Source of the DNA: Roseateles chitinivorans
GTDB taxonomy: Bacteria; Pseudomonadota; Gammaproteobacteria; Burkholderiales; Burkholderiaceae_C
Assembly (NCBI RefSeq): GCF_002761755.1
Contig: NZ_PEOG01000020.1
Span: forward strand, 1-64,000
Length of the DNA stretch: 64,000 bases
Reading direction: 5' to 3'
Notes under the pieces: generated by a model
The model's input: only the letters and a program-made list of their open reading frames with translations
What the model was told of the DNA's origin: nothing
Database searches by the model: none
Shown: piece by piece, positions 32,954 to 42,349 of the stretch
Layout of the letters: the number at the start of each line of letters is the position of its first letter
Numbering within the stretch: the stretch's first letter is position 1
Program-made: the position numbers and the translations under genes

Positions 32954-34036
32954 ATGGAGCGTCGTTCCTTCGTCAAGAATGCCGGCCTGGCCGGCGTGCT
33001 GGCCGCCGGTGCGGCACCGGCCATCGTGCATGCGCAGGCCAACATCCGCTGGCGCATGGCTTCGAGCTTCCCCAAGCAGCTCGACACGATCTACGGCGGC
33101 GGCGAGGTCTTCGCCAAGAAGGTCAGCGAACTCAGCGGCGGCAAGTTCCAGATCAGCGTGCATGCGGGCGGCGAACTGATGCCGGCGTTCGGCGTCGTCG
33201 ACGGCGTGCAGAACGCGACGGTGGAGATCGCCCACACGGTGCCGTACTACTTCTTCGGCAAGGACGAGACCTTCGCCATCGGCGCGTCGATCCCGTTCGG
33301 GCTGAACTCGCGGCAGATGACCGCATGGACCTACCACGGCAACGGCCTGAAGCTGATGCGCGAGTTCTACCGGAACTACAACATCATCAACTTCCCGGGC
33401 GGCAACACCGGTGCGCAGATGGCGGGCTGGTACCGCAAGGAGATCAAGTCGGCGGCTGACTTCAAGGGCCTGAAGTTCCGCATCGGCGGCTTCGCCGGCC
33501 GGGTGATCGAGCGCATGGGCGGCGTGCCGCAGAACCTGCCGGGGGGCGAACTCTATTCGGCGCTGGAGAAGGGCACGATCGATGCGGCCGAGTGGGTCGG
33601 ACCGTATGACGACCTGAAGCTGGGCTTCAACAAGGTCGCGCCGTTCTACTACTACCCCGGCTGGTGGGAAGGCGGCCCGCAGGTCGACTTCTACATCAAC
33701 ACCAAGGCTTACGAGGGGCTGTCGGCCGAGTACAAGGCGATCGTCGAGGCGGCCTCGGCCTACACCCATGTGGACATGCAGGCCAAGTACGACGTGCTGA
33801 ACCCGCAGGCGCTCAAGCAGCTGGTGGCGGCCAAGACCAAGCTGATGCGCTTCCCGAAGGACGCGATGGACCTCGCGTTCAAGGAGTCGATGGCGCTGTA
33901 CAGCGAGCTGTCGGCGAAGAACCCCAACTGGAAGAAGGTGTACGAGGATTACGCCAACTTCCGGCGCGACCAGAACCTTTGGTTCCGCTTCGCGGAAGCC
34001 GGCTTCGACGACTTCATGCAGTCGCAGCGCTTCTGA
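32954..34036 (+). CDS. TRAP transporter substrate-binding protein, TakP-like
   Basis: A 360-residue periplasmic receptor of the DctP/TakP family that binds 2-oxo acids or related carboxylates. The start MERRSFVKNAGLAG is a Tat-type signal (RRSFVK). Motifs matching TakP are GGNTGAQMAGWYRKEI, LKGLK-type FKGLKFRIGGFAGRV (ligand Arg), GTIDAAEWVGPYDDLKLGFN and YYPGWWEGGP. GGAG lies 8 bases before the ATG. The membrane partners DctQ and DctM are absent on both sides, so this is an orphan binding protein here. Confidence 0.92.
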   Translation: MERRSFVKNAGLAGVLAAGAAPAIVHAQANIRWRMASSFPKQLDTIYGGGEVFAKKVSELSGGKFQISVHAGGELMPAFGVVDGVQNATVEIAHTVPYYFFGKDETFAIGASIPFGLNSRQMTAWTYHGNGLKLMREFYRNYNIINFPGGNTGAQMAGWYRKEIKSAADFKGLKFRIGGFAGRVIERMGGVPQNLPGGELYSALEKGTIDAAEWVGPYDDLKLGFNKVAPFYYYPGWWEGGPQVDFYINTKAYEGLSAEYKAIVEAASAYTHVDMQAKYDVLNPQALKQLVAAKTKLMRFPKDAMDLAFKESMALYSELSAKNPNWKKVYEDYANFRRDQNLWFRFAEAGFDDFMQSQRF

Positions 34037-34056
34037 TCCGCCGCGAGCCGCTTCAC

Positions 34057-34088
34057 AGGGCCGTGTCCGCAAGGGCATGGCCCTTTCT
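34057..34088 (+). terminator. terminator after the TRAP binding protein gene
   Basis: Stem AGGGCC/GGCCCT with a 16-nt loop followed by TTCTCGTTT, 20 bases after the stop codon. Confidence 0.6.
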
Positions 34089-34198
34089 CGTTTCCGGCGC
34101 GAACCGCAGGTCCCCCAACGGCGGGCCGACTTCAGGACGACTCGCGCTATGGCAAGGCCTGGCACTGACCTTCATTGCAGCGATGCGCGGAGGTCGTC

Positions 34199-34573
34199 GT
34201 GGGTGTGTATGCGGTACGTGCGTTTCGCCGTTGGATGAAGGCTGAGGGCTTGGTCGACGCGGATCTTTGCCGTGCCGCCGCGGAGATGGCACGAGGACTG
34301 ATCGATGCCGATCTTGGCGGTGGACTGCTCAAGAAGCGCATTGCGCGGAACGGTCAAGGAAAGCGTGGAGGTTTTCGGACGCTCGTCGCGAACCATCTGT
34401 CGAACCATTGGTTCTTCGTCTACGGTTATGCCAAGCACGACATGGCGAACCTCAGCCCGCGCGATGAGCGCGACTGCCGGCGCGCCGCGAGGCTCTTTCT
34501 GTCACTTGACGCAGGCGCGCGAGACGACCATGTCGCCGTTGGTGAACTCTCTGAAATGGACTGTGATGCATAA
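34199..34573 (+). CDS. RelE/ParE-superfamily type II toxin (PF06296-like)
   Basis: A 124-residue protein matching the RelE-like HigB-type toxin family: FRRWMKAEGLVDADLCRAAAEMARGLIDADLGGGLLKKRIAR is the family core in pieces (key parts GLIDADLGG and KKRIAR), followed by GGFRTLVANH, WFFVYGYAKHD and a GELSEMDCDA end. These toxins are ribosome-dependent mRNA endonucleases. GTG 34199 was chosen because GGAGG lies 5 bases upstream; GTG 34205 and TTG 34175 are alternatives. The cognate antitoxin gene should follow; only a short remnant is seen. Confidence 0.8.
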   Translation: MGVYAVRAFRRWMKAEGLVDADLCRAAAEMARGLIDADLGGGLLKKRIARNGQGKRGGFRTLVANHLSNHWFFVYGYAKHDMANLSPRDERDCRRAARLFLSLDAGARDDHVAVGELSEMDCDA

Positions 34574-34763
34574 GCGCTTGAACATTGCCGACCTGCAGAT
34601 GCGGGCCCTGTACTGGGACCTCTACAAATGCGGCCGCGTCAGCCGAGCCGAGTACATGGGTGTACAAGCGCGGCACCGGCCGGGACTTCAGTCGCGCGAA
34701 GCCGCGGAGCCGCTGCGTCCGCGCAAGCGTCGCGCCTTGGCCGCGGCCGGCCCACGGCGCTGA
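34566..34763 (+). pseudogene. truncated antitoxin remnant
   Basis: A 65-codon frame overlapping the toxin gene end by 8 bp, as expected of an antitoxin in this family. Residues 1-33 (RLNIADLQMRALYWDLYKCG then RVSRAEYMG) look like an antitoxin N-terminus, but then the sequence becomes Arg/Pro/Ala-rich and has no XRE helix-turn-helix. Neither of the other two frames encodes one before 34766. I read it as a gene that lost its 3' part; it could still be a small functional antitoxin. Confidence 0.5.
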
Positions 34764-34766
34764 GCA

Positions 34767-36803
34767 TCAGTCGCCGGCGCCCGTGCGCCCCAGCGCTTCC
34801 TGGATGGCGCGCGTCAGCGCCCCCAGCTCGATCGGCTTGGCGACATAACCCTGGAACCCCGCTGCGAGCCCCTCCTGCCGGTCGGCCACCATGGCGAAGG
34901 CCGTCAGCGCCAGCGCTGGCAACTCCTCGGCGCTGCCGCCCGGCAGCTGCCGCACCGCACGGATCAGCGAGCGGCCATCCATCTCCGGCATCCCGATGTC
35001 GGACACCAGCAGGTCGAAGCGCTCGCCGCCCGCCAGGCGCGACAAGGCCTCCGCTGCGCTGCCGGCGACGCTGACCTTCGCGCCCAGGCGGCTCAGCGCC
35101 ACCTGGCCCACTTCGCGGGCGTCCTCCTCGTCGTCGACCAGCAGCACCCGCACGCCCGACAGCGTCTCTTCCGACAGTTCGACCGGCGCCGCGCACGGCG
35201 GCGGCGGCAGGGCCTGGTCGGCCAGCATCGGCAGGCGCAGCTCGAAGCAGGCGCCGCCGCCGGGGCCGGGGCTGGAGGCGCTGATGCGGCCCTTGTGCAA
35301 CTGCGCGATCGCGCGCGCGATCGCCAGGCCCAGCCCCAAGCCGCCGACCTTGCGCGTCGACGAGCCATCCTCCTGCCGCAGCCGGTCGAAGACGAAGGGC
35401 AGGAACTCCGGCGAGATGCCGCGCCCGGTGTCCCGCACGCGCAGCAGCGCCTCGCCGTCCATCACCTCGACCTGCACCTCCACGCGCCCGCCGCTGTCGG
35501 TGAACTTGATCGCGTTGCCGATCAGGTTGGTCAGCACCTGCGCCAGCCGCTGCGCGTCGCCGGCGATCCACACCGGTTCGGGGGCGAGGCAGTTCAGCGC
35601 GACGCCCTTGCCCTGGGCCTCGTGCAGCGCGCCCAGCACCGACTCCGAAGCCAGCGCCGACAGATCCAGCGGTGCCGTCTGCAGCACCAGCTTGCCGGCG
35701 GCCACCGCGCTCATGTCGAGCAGGTCGTTGATCATCCGACCCTGCAGCTGCGCGTTGCGCCGGATCACCGCCGAGGCCTTGCCCAGCAGCGGATGGGCGT
35801 CCGAGAAATTGGCCAGGATGTCCGCCCAGCCGGTGATCGCGCTCAGCGGCGAGCGCAGCTCATGCGACAGCACCGCCAGGAACTGGTCCTTCAGCTCGTT
35901 GGCACGCTCCGCTTCCTCCTTGCCCTGGCGCAGCGCCTGCTGCGCCTCGTAGGCCGGCGTGGAGTCCCGGATGATCTTCGAGAAGCCGGTGGGCGCCCCC
36001 GACGCGCTGAACAGTGGCGTCACCACGCCCTCGGCGCGCAGCCGGCTGCCGTCCTGGCGCATCAGCCAGCGGTCGTCCCGGGCCGCGCCCTGCGTCAGCG
36101 CGAGCGCCAGTTCGTTCTCGAGCACGCCCGCCGCGCGGTCCTCCGGCGTCAGCAGGATCTCGGCCGACATGCCGCGCACCGCCTCCAGCGCATGGCCGAA
36201 GATCGTGCCGGCGGCCCGGTTCCAGTCGCGGATCCGTCCCTCGGCGTCCAGCAGGATGACCGCATGGTCCTGCAGCGAATCCACCACCCGCGCGTACAGC
36301 GCATCGGCCTCGCGCAGCTGCGCCTCGACCTGCCGCTGGGCATCGCGCTGGCGCACCTCGCGCAGCGCACGGTCGATGGCCACCGGCAGCCGGGCCAGGC
36401 GGCCCTTCATGACGTAGTCGGTGGCGCCGCGCTTGAGCAGCTCCACCGTGTTCTCCTCGCCGATCACGCCGGACACGAAGATGAAGGGCGTGCCCGGCAC
36501 CAGTCGCTGTGCCAGCGCCAGCGCCTCCGCGCCGGTGAAGCCCGGGAGCTGGTAGTCCGACAGGATCAGGTCGAAGCGCTGCGTCTCCAGCGCGCCCAGC
36601 AGCCCCGGCTCGTCCTTCACCCAGGTCACGCGCGCCCGCGGATGGGTGGTCTCCAGCGAGGCGAGCAGCAGTTCCGCATCGAAGGTGGAATCCTCCAGCA
36701 GCAGGATCTCCAGCGGCGGCGTGTCGGCCGCGACGCCGGGCGCGGCGCTCGTCGGCGCGCCGGGCGGGGGGAGGGGCGCGGAATCGGTCATCGGTTCATT
36801 CAT
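34767..36803 (-). CDS. hybrid sensor histidine kinase (REC-PAS-HisKA-HATPase-REC)
   Basis: A 678-residue cytoplasmic kinase. Order: receiver (Asp 83 in LILSDYQLPGFTG), coiled linker, PAS (about 163-280, DWNRAAGTIFGHALEAVRGM), HisKA with His 314 in AVLSHELRSPLSAI, HATPase (N box NLIGNAIKFT, G boxes DTGRGISP and GGLGLGLAIAR), and a C-terminal receiver (Asp in LLVSDIGMPEMDG). The two receivers allow a multi-step phosphorelay. Its start overlaps the stop of the small response regulator by 8 bp, so it belongs to the phytochrome operon. The output partner is not evident. Confidence 0.9.
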   Translation of the reverse strand: MNEPMTDSAPLPPPGAPTSAAPGVAADTPPLEILLLEDSTFDAELLLASLETTHPRARVTWVKDEPGLLGALETQRFDLILSDYQLPGFTGAEALALAQRLVPGTPFIFVSGVIGEENTVELLKRGATDYVMKGRLARLPVAIDRALREVRQRDAQRQVEAQLREADALYARVVDSLQDHAVILLDAEGRIRDWNRAAGTIFGHALEAVRGMSAEILLTPEDRAAGVLENELALALTQGAARDDRWLMRQDGSRLRAEGVVTPLFSASGAPTGFSKIIRDSTPAYEAQQALRQGKEEAERANELKDQFLAVLSHELRSPLSAITGWADILANFSDAHPLLGKASAVIRRNAQLQGRMINDLLDMSAVAAGKLVLQTAPLDLSALASESVLGALHEAQGKGVALNCLAPEPVWIAGDAQRLAQVLTNLIGNAIKFTDSGGRVEVQVEVMDGEALLRVRDTGRGISPEFLPFVFDRLRQEDGSSTRKVGGLGLGLAIARAIAQLHKGRISASSPGPGGGACFELRLPMLADQALPPPPCAAPVELSEETLSGVRVLLVDDEEDAREVGQVALSRLGAKVSVAGSAAEALSRLAGGERFDLLVSDIGMPEMDGRSLIRAVRQLPGGSAEELPALALTAFAMVADRQEGLAAGFQGYVAKPIELGALTRAIQEALGRTGAGD

Positions 36804-37254
36804 AGCGCCGCGCGGCGCGCAGCGAGCCGGGCGGCGGCTCGTTCAGCACCGCCCAGAAGACCCCCAGGTCGGCGATCGCCGCGACGAACTGCTTGAAGTC
36901 CACCGGCTTGACCACGTAGGCATTCACCCCCAGCGCATAGCTCTGCACCACGTCCGACTCGGTCTGCGACGAGGTCAGCATCACCACCGGGATGCTCTTG
37001 AGCGTCTCGGTGGCGCGCACCGCCTTGAGCACTTCCAGCCCGTTGACCTTGGGCAATTTCAGGTCGAGCAGGATGACCGCCGGATTGCCCTCGGCACGGT
37101 CGGCGTGCGCGCCTTCGCGGTTGAGGTAGTCCAGCGCCTCGGCGCCGTCGCGCACGATGATCACCTCGTTGGCGAGCTGGCTGCGTTCGAGCGCGACCAG
37201 CGTCAGCTCGAGGTCGCGGGCGTCGTCTTCGACAAGCAGGATGGGCTTGAGCAT
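36796..37254 (-). CDS. single-domain response regulator (Rcp1-like)
   Basis: A 152-residue protein with only a receiver domain: LVEDDARDLELTL acidic pair, phospho-acceptor in AVILLDLKLPKVNGLEVL, VVMLTSSQTESD and YVVKPVDFKQF. The NLEVLK-type spacing and C-terminal extension resemble the Rcp1 regulators of phytochromes. It lies 11 bp after bphP and overlaps the hybrid kinase gene, so it is the probable direct phosphate acceptor from BphP. Confidence 0.9.
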   Translation of the reverse strand: MLKPILLVEDDARDLELTLVALERSQLANEVIIVRDGAEALDYLNREGAHADRAEGNPAVILLDLKLPKVNGLEVLKAVRATETLKSIPVVMLTSSQTESDVVQSYALGVNAYVVKPVDFKQFVAAIADLGVFWAVLNEPPPGSLRAARRYE

Positions 37255-37265
37255 GGCGTTCGACT

Positions 37266-39650
37266 TCAGGAATCAGGAGAGAGGGAATCGGCGGCACGAG
37301 GCGCCGCTGCGCCGCCGGACGGGAGGGGATCGAGGGCGTCGGCGTCGACCGCCGCCGTGCTGCCGGGGGGGGATTGAGCCTCCTGCATCGCGCGCGTCGG
37401 CAGGGTGAAGCTGAAGCGCGCGCCGCGCTCCGGCTCGCCCCAGGCGTCGACCTGGCCGCCATGCCGCTCGACGATCCGCCGCACGCTGGCCAGGCCGATG
37501 CCGGTGCCCTCGAAGCTCTCGCTCTGGTGCAGCCGCTGGAACACGCCGAACAGCTTGCCGACGTACTTCATCTGGAAGCCCACGCCGTTGTCGGCGATGC
37601 TCAGGCCCACGCCGGTCTCGTCCTCGATGGCGGTGATCTCGATGCGCGCCAGCTCGCGCGGCCGGGTGTACTTGACCGCGTTGGCCACCAGGTTGCGGAT
37701 CGCCACCTGCAGCAGCACCGGGTCGCCCCAGAGCCGCGGCAGCGGGCGCTGGATCACCCATTCGATGCGGCGATCCTTGTTCATCGCGTTCTGCTCGGCC
37801 ACCAGGTCGTCGATCAAGGGACCGGTATGGATGGACGCATGCTTGATCGCCGAGCGTCCCATCCGCGAGAAGTCCAGCAGCGCGTCCACGAGCTGGCCGG
37901 CGTGGGCGGAGGCCTCCTTCACATGCGCGAGGTAGCGCTGCGAGCGCGCCGACAGCGACTGGCCCTCCATCTCCAGCACCAGGTCGACGAAGCCCGCGAT
38001 GTGACGCATCGGCGCGCGCAGGTCATGCGACACCGTGTACGAGAAGGCTTCCAGCTCCTTGTTCACGCGGCCGAGTTCCATCGCGACCTCGGCCATCTCC
38101 TCGGCGCGGCGCAGCACCACGCCGATCAACGCCTGCCGCAACTCCTGCACCGCGTGCACTTCGCCCGACGTCCAGGGCAGGGACCGGCCGCCGACCTGTT
38201 CCTTCCAGCTCGAGAAGCTGCGCCGCGGATGCAGCCGCGCATCGCCGTCCGTCGCCGGCGTCTTGCGGGGGTTGCCGGCCCAGACCACGGTCTGCACGAT
38301 CTCCGGGCGGAACCAGACGATGTGGTGGCGATGCAGCCGGGAGATGGAGATCGCCAGCAGGCCGGCGGTGCCTGCCAGCGCCCCGGCCAGCGATGGCGGC
38401 GTGTCCTGCGCCAGCCGGTCGCTGTGCCAGACCGGATCGACGCGGTTGGCCAGCCACTGGCCGAGCGCCAGCAGCGTCTCGCGGTCCGGGGTCTCGCCGA
38501 CCGACCAGCAGCTGTCGTTCAGGATCACCGCCGCGCCGGTGGCGCGGCCCAGTCGCAGCAGCGGCCCCGGTTCCTCGACCAGGCGCTGCAGCGTCGCATC
38601 GCTGTCCGACAGGTGCGCGACGATCGCCAGCGTCAACTGGCGCAGGCGCAGCTGCTCGGTGACCTGCTCGTTTTCTTCCTTCGCCTCGATCTGCAGTGAC
38701 AGCAGTTGCCCCAGGTGCTCGCAGGCCATGCGCGTCTGCCAGGACAGCTGGCGCGGCGCATGGTCATGACAGGACACCAGCCCCCACAGCCGCCCGCGCA
38801 CGATGATGGACACCGACATCGACGCCAGCGTCCGCATGTTGCGCATGTACTCGAGATGGACCGGCGACACGCTGCGCAGCGCGGCTTGCGACATGTCCAG
38901 CGCCGTGCCGTCTCGGCCGTCGACGAAGCGCACCGGCACCGGTTGGTAATGGGCGTCGGCGATCAGGCGGATGTGATTGATGCGGTAGAGCTCGCGCGCT
39001 TGAGGCGGAATGTCCGAGGCCGGGAAGCGGTGGCCGGCATAAGCGTCGTAACCGCCGTCGAGCGCTTCGGCGAGCACCTCGCCATGGCCTTCGGCGTCGA
39101 AGCGGTAGGCCAGGCAGCGGCCGAAGCCGGTCAGGCGCTTCATCTCCGCGACCACCACCCGGCAGAGCTCGTCCACCGCGGCGGTGCGCTGCATCATCGG
39201 CACCAGGTGCCGGGCCAGGCTGTAGATCGGCGCCCGGTTGCCGCTGTCCTCGACGTCGGGCTCGAGCTCGAAATAGGCGCGCTCGCCGAGCCGGTGGCCC
39301 GACACATGCAGGCGGCGCCCGCCGATCACCAGCGTGCCGCAGGACACCGGGCCCTCGCCGTCGACCCAGGCATGGCGGGCCGGACGCACCGGATCGAGCG
39401 CGCCCTCGATCCGCGCCGGCAGCAGGTCGGCCGAATCCGGCAGCAACGCGCGCCAGTTCTCGCTGTAGGCAACCAGGGCGCCGTCGCGCCAGTCGACCGC
39501 CGCCAGCCAGCCGTGGGGCTGTATCGCGCCGGGGATGCGGATCGGCTCGCTCGCGCACTGCGCGATCTGGCGGTCGATCGACGTCGGCGTCGATGTCGAT
39601 GTCGTCGTTGGCGACAGGGCGGGGGTCATGGCGGCGCCGTCCGCGTTCAT
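37266..39650 (-). CDS. bphP: bacteriophytochrome histidine kinase BphP
   Basis: Red/far-red light sensor kinase that binds biliverdin. Order in 794 residues: PAS with the chromophore Cys 32 (QCASEPIRIPGAIQPHG), GAF with HRFPASDIP (Asp 213) and SPVHLEYMRN (His 265), CHDHAP (294-299), PHY with the tongue motif HPRRSFSSWKE (474-484), then HisKA (His 542 in YTVSHDLRAPMRH) and HATPase (NLVANAVKYT; EGTGIGLASV). One oddity: the pocket loop reads NMRTLASMS where Gly is usual after NM. bphO overlaps it by 4 bp. The C-terminal 40 residues are low complexity. Confidence 0.95.
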   Translation of the reverse strand: MNADGAAMTPALSPTTTSTSTPTSIDRQIAQCASEPIRIPGAIQPHGWLAAVDWRDGALVAYSENWRALLPDSADLLPARIEGALDPVRPARHAWVDGEGPVSCGTLVIGGRRLHVSGHRLGERAYFELEPDVEDSGNRAPIYSLARHLVPMMQRTAAVDELCRVVVAEMKRLTGFGRCLAYRFDAEGHGEVLAEALDGGYDAYAGHRFPASDIPPQARELYRINHIRLIADAHYQPVPVRFVDGRDGTALDMSQAALRSVSPVHLEYMRNMRTLASMSVSIIVRGRLWGLVSCHDHAPRQLSWQTRMACEHLGQLLSLQIEAKEENEQVTEQLRLRQLTLAIVAHLSDSDATLQRLVEEPGPLLRLGRATGAAVILNDSCWSVGETPDRETLLALGQWLANRVDPVWHSDRLAQDTPPSLAGALAGTAGLLAISISRLHRHHIVWFRPEIVQTVVWAGNPRKTPATDGDARLHPRRSFSSWKEQVGGRSLPWTSGEVHAVQELRQALIGVVLRRAEEMAEVAMELGRVNKELEAFSYTVSHDLRAPMRHIAGFVDLVLEMEGQSLSARSQRYLAHVKEASAHAGQLVDALLDFSRMGRSAIKHASIHTGPLIDDLVAEQNAMNKDRRIEWVIQRPLPRLWGDPVLLQVAIRNLVANAVKYTRPRELARIEITAIEDETGVGLSIADNGVGFQMKYVGKLFGVFQRLHQSESFEGTGIGLASVRRIVERHGGQVDAWGEPERGARFSFTLPTRAMQEAQSPPGSTAAVDADALDPLPSGGAAAPRAADSLSPDS

Positions 39651-40327
39651 CGCGCAGTCGCGCCGGCGGCGCCCGTGTCCGGTGATGTGGCCGTTGCGGT
39701 CGGCAGGTCCGATGCCGCGTGGCCGACCGGCGCGAAGGTCTCGATCAGCGCCTGGAAGGTCTGGACGGCCGCTCGGCAGGCGGCGGCCCGGTCCGCCTCA
39801 TCGGCGCCGGCCTGCGCCTCGGCAAGCTGGCGGAATTCCCGCCACATCGCTCCGGTGCGGGCGCCGAAGCCGTGGAAGTAGGCGGTCCCGTGTTCCGGGG
39901 TCAGGCCGTGCCGGGCCTGCAGCATCGGCGTCAAGACCTGGCCCCCGAGCGCGGAGCCCTCGAGCACATACAGCGAGCCGAGCGCCGCCGCCGGGGTGTC
40001 CAGCCGCAGCCGGTGCTGCGAGGCCCGCGCCGCGGCCCGCATCGCGGGGTCGTCCGGCAGCGCCAGGGCCGTCAGGTCGCGTGCGGCGAACGGGGCGCGC
40101 CTGCGGGCGTCGAACCATGGCCGCAGCGACTCGGGCAGCGCATGGCGCACGCGCTGCTCCCACAACTGGAGGAACTCATGGAAGCCGCGCAGGATGCGGC
40201 CGTAGCGCGCGAGCGGCATCGGCGCCCCCAGCCGGAGCAGCGCCTCGATCTCGTCGTGCAGGGGAGCGGTGCAGCGGCGCAGGCGGGGCAGCAACTCAGT
40301 GGCGATCGGGGCGTCGGTTGTCGTCAT
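39647..40327 (-). CDS. bphO: biliverdin-forming heme oxygenase BphO
   Basis: Opens heme to biliverdin, the BphP chromophore. The 226-residue protein has the proximal histidine in TAPLHDEIEALL (His 24) and the bacterial distal helix motif LGSLYVLEGSALGGQVL. The last 25 residues are Thr/Ala/Gly-rich. The stop overlaps the bphP start (ATGA), so chromophore synthesis and apoprotein are translationally coupled. The Met at 40327 begins the family core; a longer frame upstream is not supported. Confidence 0.93.
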   Translation of the reverse strand: MTTTDAPIATELLPRLRRCTAPLHDEIEALLRLGAPMPLARYGRILRGFHEFLQLWEQRVRHALPESLRPWFDARRRAPFAARDLTALALPDDPAMRAAARASQHRLRLDTPAAALGSLYVLEGSALGGQVLTPMLQARHGLTPEHGTAYFHGFGARTGAMWREFRQLAEAQAGADEADRAAACRAAVQTFQALIETFAPVGHAASDLPTATATSPDTGAAGATAR

Positions 40328-40400
40328 GGAACTCGGCGGGCAGGCGGGCGCTCGGACGGCAGGGACGGCGGCAGGGCCGGACCCGGCCGCGAAGCCGCGG

Positions 40401-40429
40401 ATTATGGGCAGAAAGGCGCAGGGCAAAGA
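40401..40429 (-). promoter_or_regulatory. candidate promoter of the bphO-bphP operon
   Basis: In the 294-bp gap between bphO and the divergent receiver gene the minus strand reads TCTTTG, 17 bases, CATAAT, with the -10 about 74 bases before bphO. The -35 match is weak. I see nothing else clear in this gap. Confidence 0.35.
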
Positions 40430-40621
40430 TCCGTCCCGGCCCCCCGCGTGCGCGCGACCCCCCCATCCCGGTGGTTGCCCGCACGGCCGTTCGTTCCTCG
40501 GTGCGGCGCGGAGTGCGGGGGAACGGGAATTGCCATGGAGGCCCCATGCCCGCCCGCCGAGCGTCGCTCTCCGGCGCGCCGGCGGAACTTCCCCCTTGGA
40601 CCTCTTGCCGCAGGGATTGCC

Positions 40622-40996
40622 ATGCAACCGTACGCCGTCATCGTCGACGACAACCTCGAATCCAGCGAGACGCTGGCCATCCTGCTGGAACTGGAGGGCT
40701 ACACCGCCGCCACCGCCGCGACCCTGGCGGAGGCGCGGGCCCGCATCGCCGCGCGCCGCCCGGACGCGCTGATCCTGGACCGCGCGCTGCCGGACGGGCA
40801 GGGCATGGATTTCGTCAGCGAGGCGCTCAGCGCCGGGCCGATGACGGTCGTCATGCTCACCGGCACCTCCGATCCGGGGGACGCGGCCGAGGCGATCCGA
40901 CGCGGCGCGAGCGCCTATCTCGTCAAGCCGGCCACCATCCAGCAGCTCAAGGCGGTGCTGGACAAGGCGCAGCAGGCGGCCAGGCAGGCCGCCTGA
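40622..40996 (+). CDS. single-domain response regulator
   Basis: A 124-residue stand-alone receiver: acidic pair in [14 protein letters not shown], phospho-acceptor Asp in [31 protein letters not shown] and [12 protein letters not shown]. It diverges from the bphO-bphP operon and lies before dctD (convergent). It could be another partner of the phytochrome kinases or of DctB; the sequence does not decide. AGGG lies 9 bases before the ATG. Confidence 0.85.
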   Translation: MQPYAVIVDDNLESSETLAILLELEGYTAATAATLAEARARIAARRPDALILDRALPDGQGMDFVSEALSAGPMTVVMLTGTSDPGDAAEAIRRGASAYLVKPATIQQLKAVLDKAQQAARQAA

Positions 40997-41008
40997 CCGG
41001 GGACGGCT

Positions 41009-42341
<1,333 letters not shown>

Positions 42342-42349
<8 letters not shown>

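Noticed and set aside
34585..34848. Plus-strand frame after the toxin considered as the missing antitoxin HTH
   Set aside because: It is Arg/Pro/Ser-rich with no helix-turn-helix pattern and overlaps the end of the hybrid kinase gene on the other strand.
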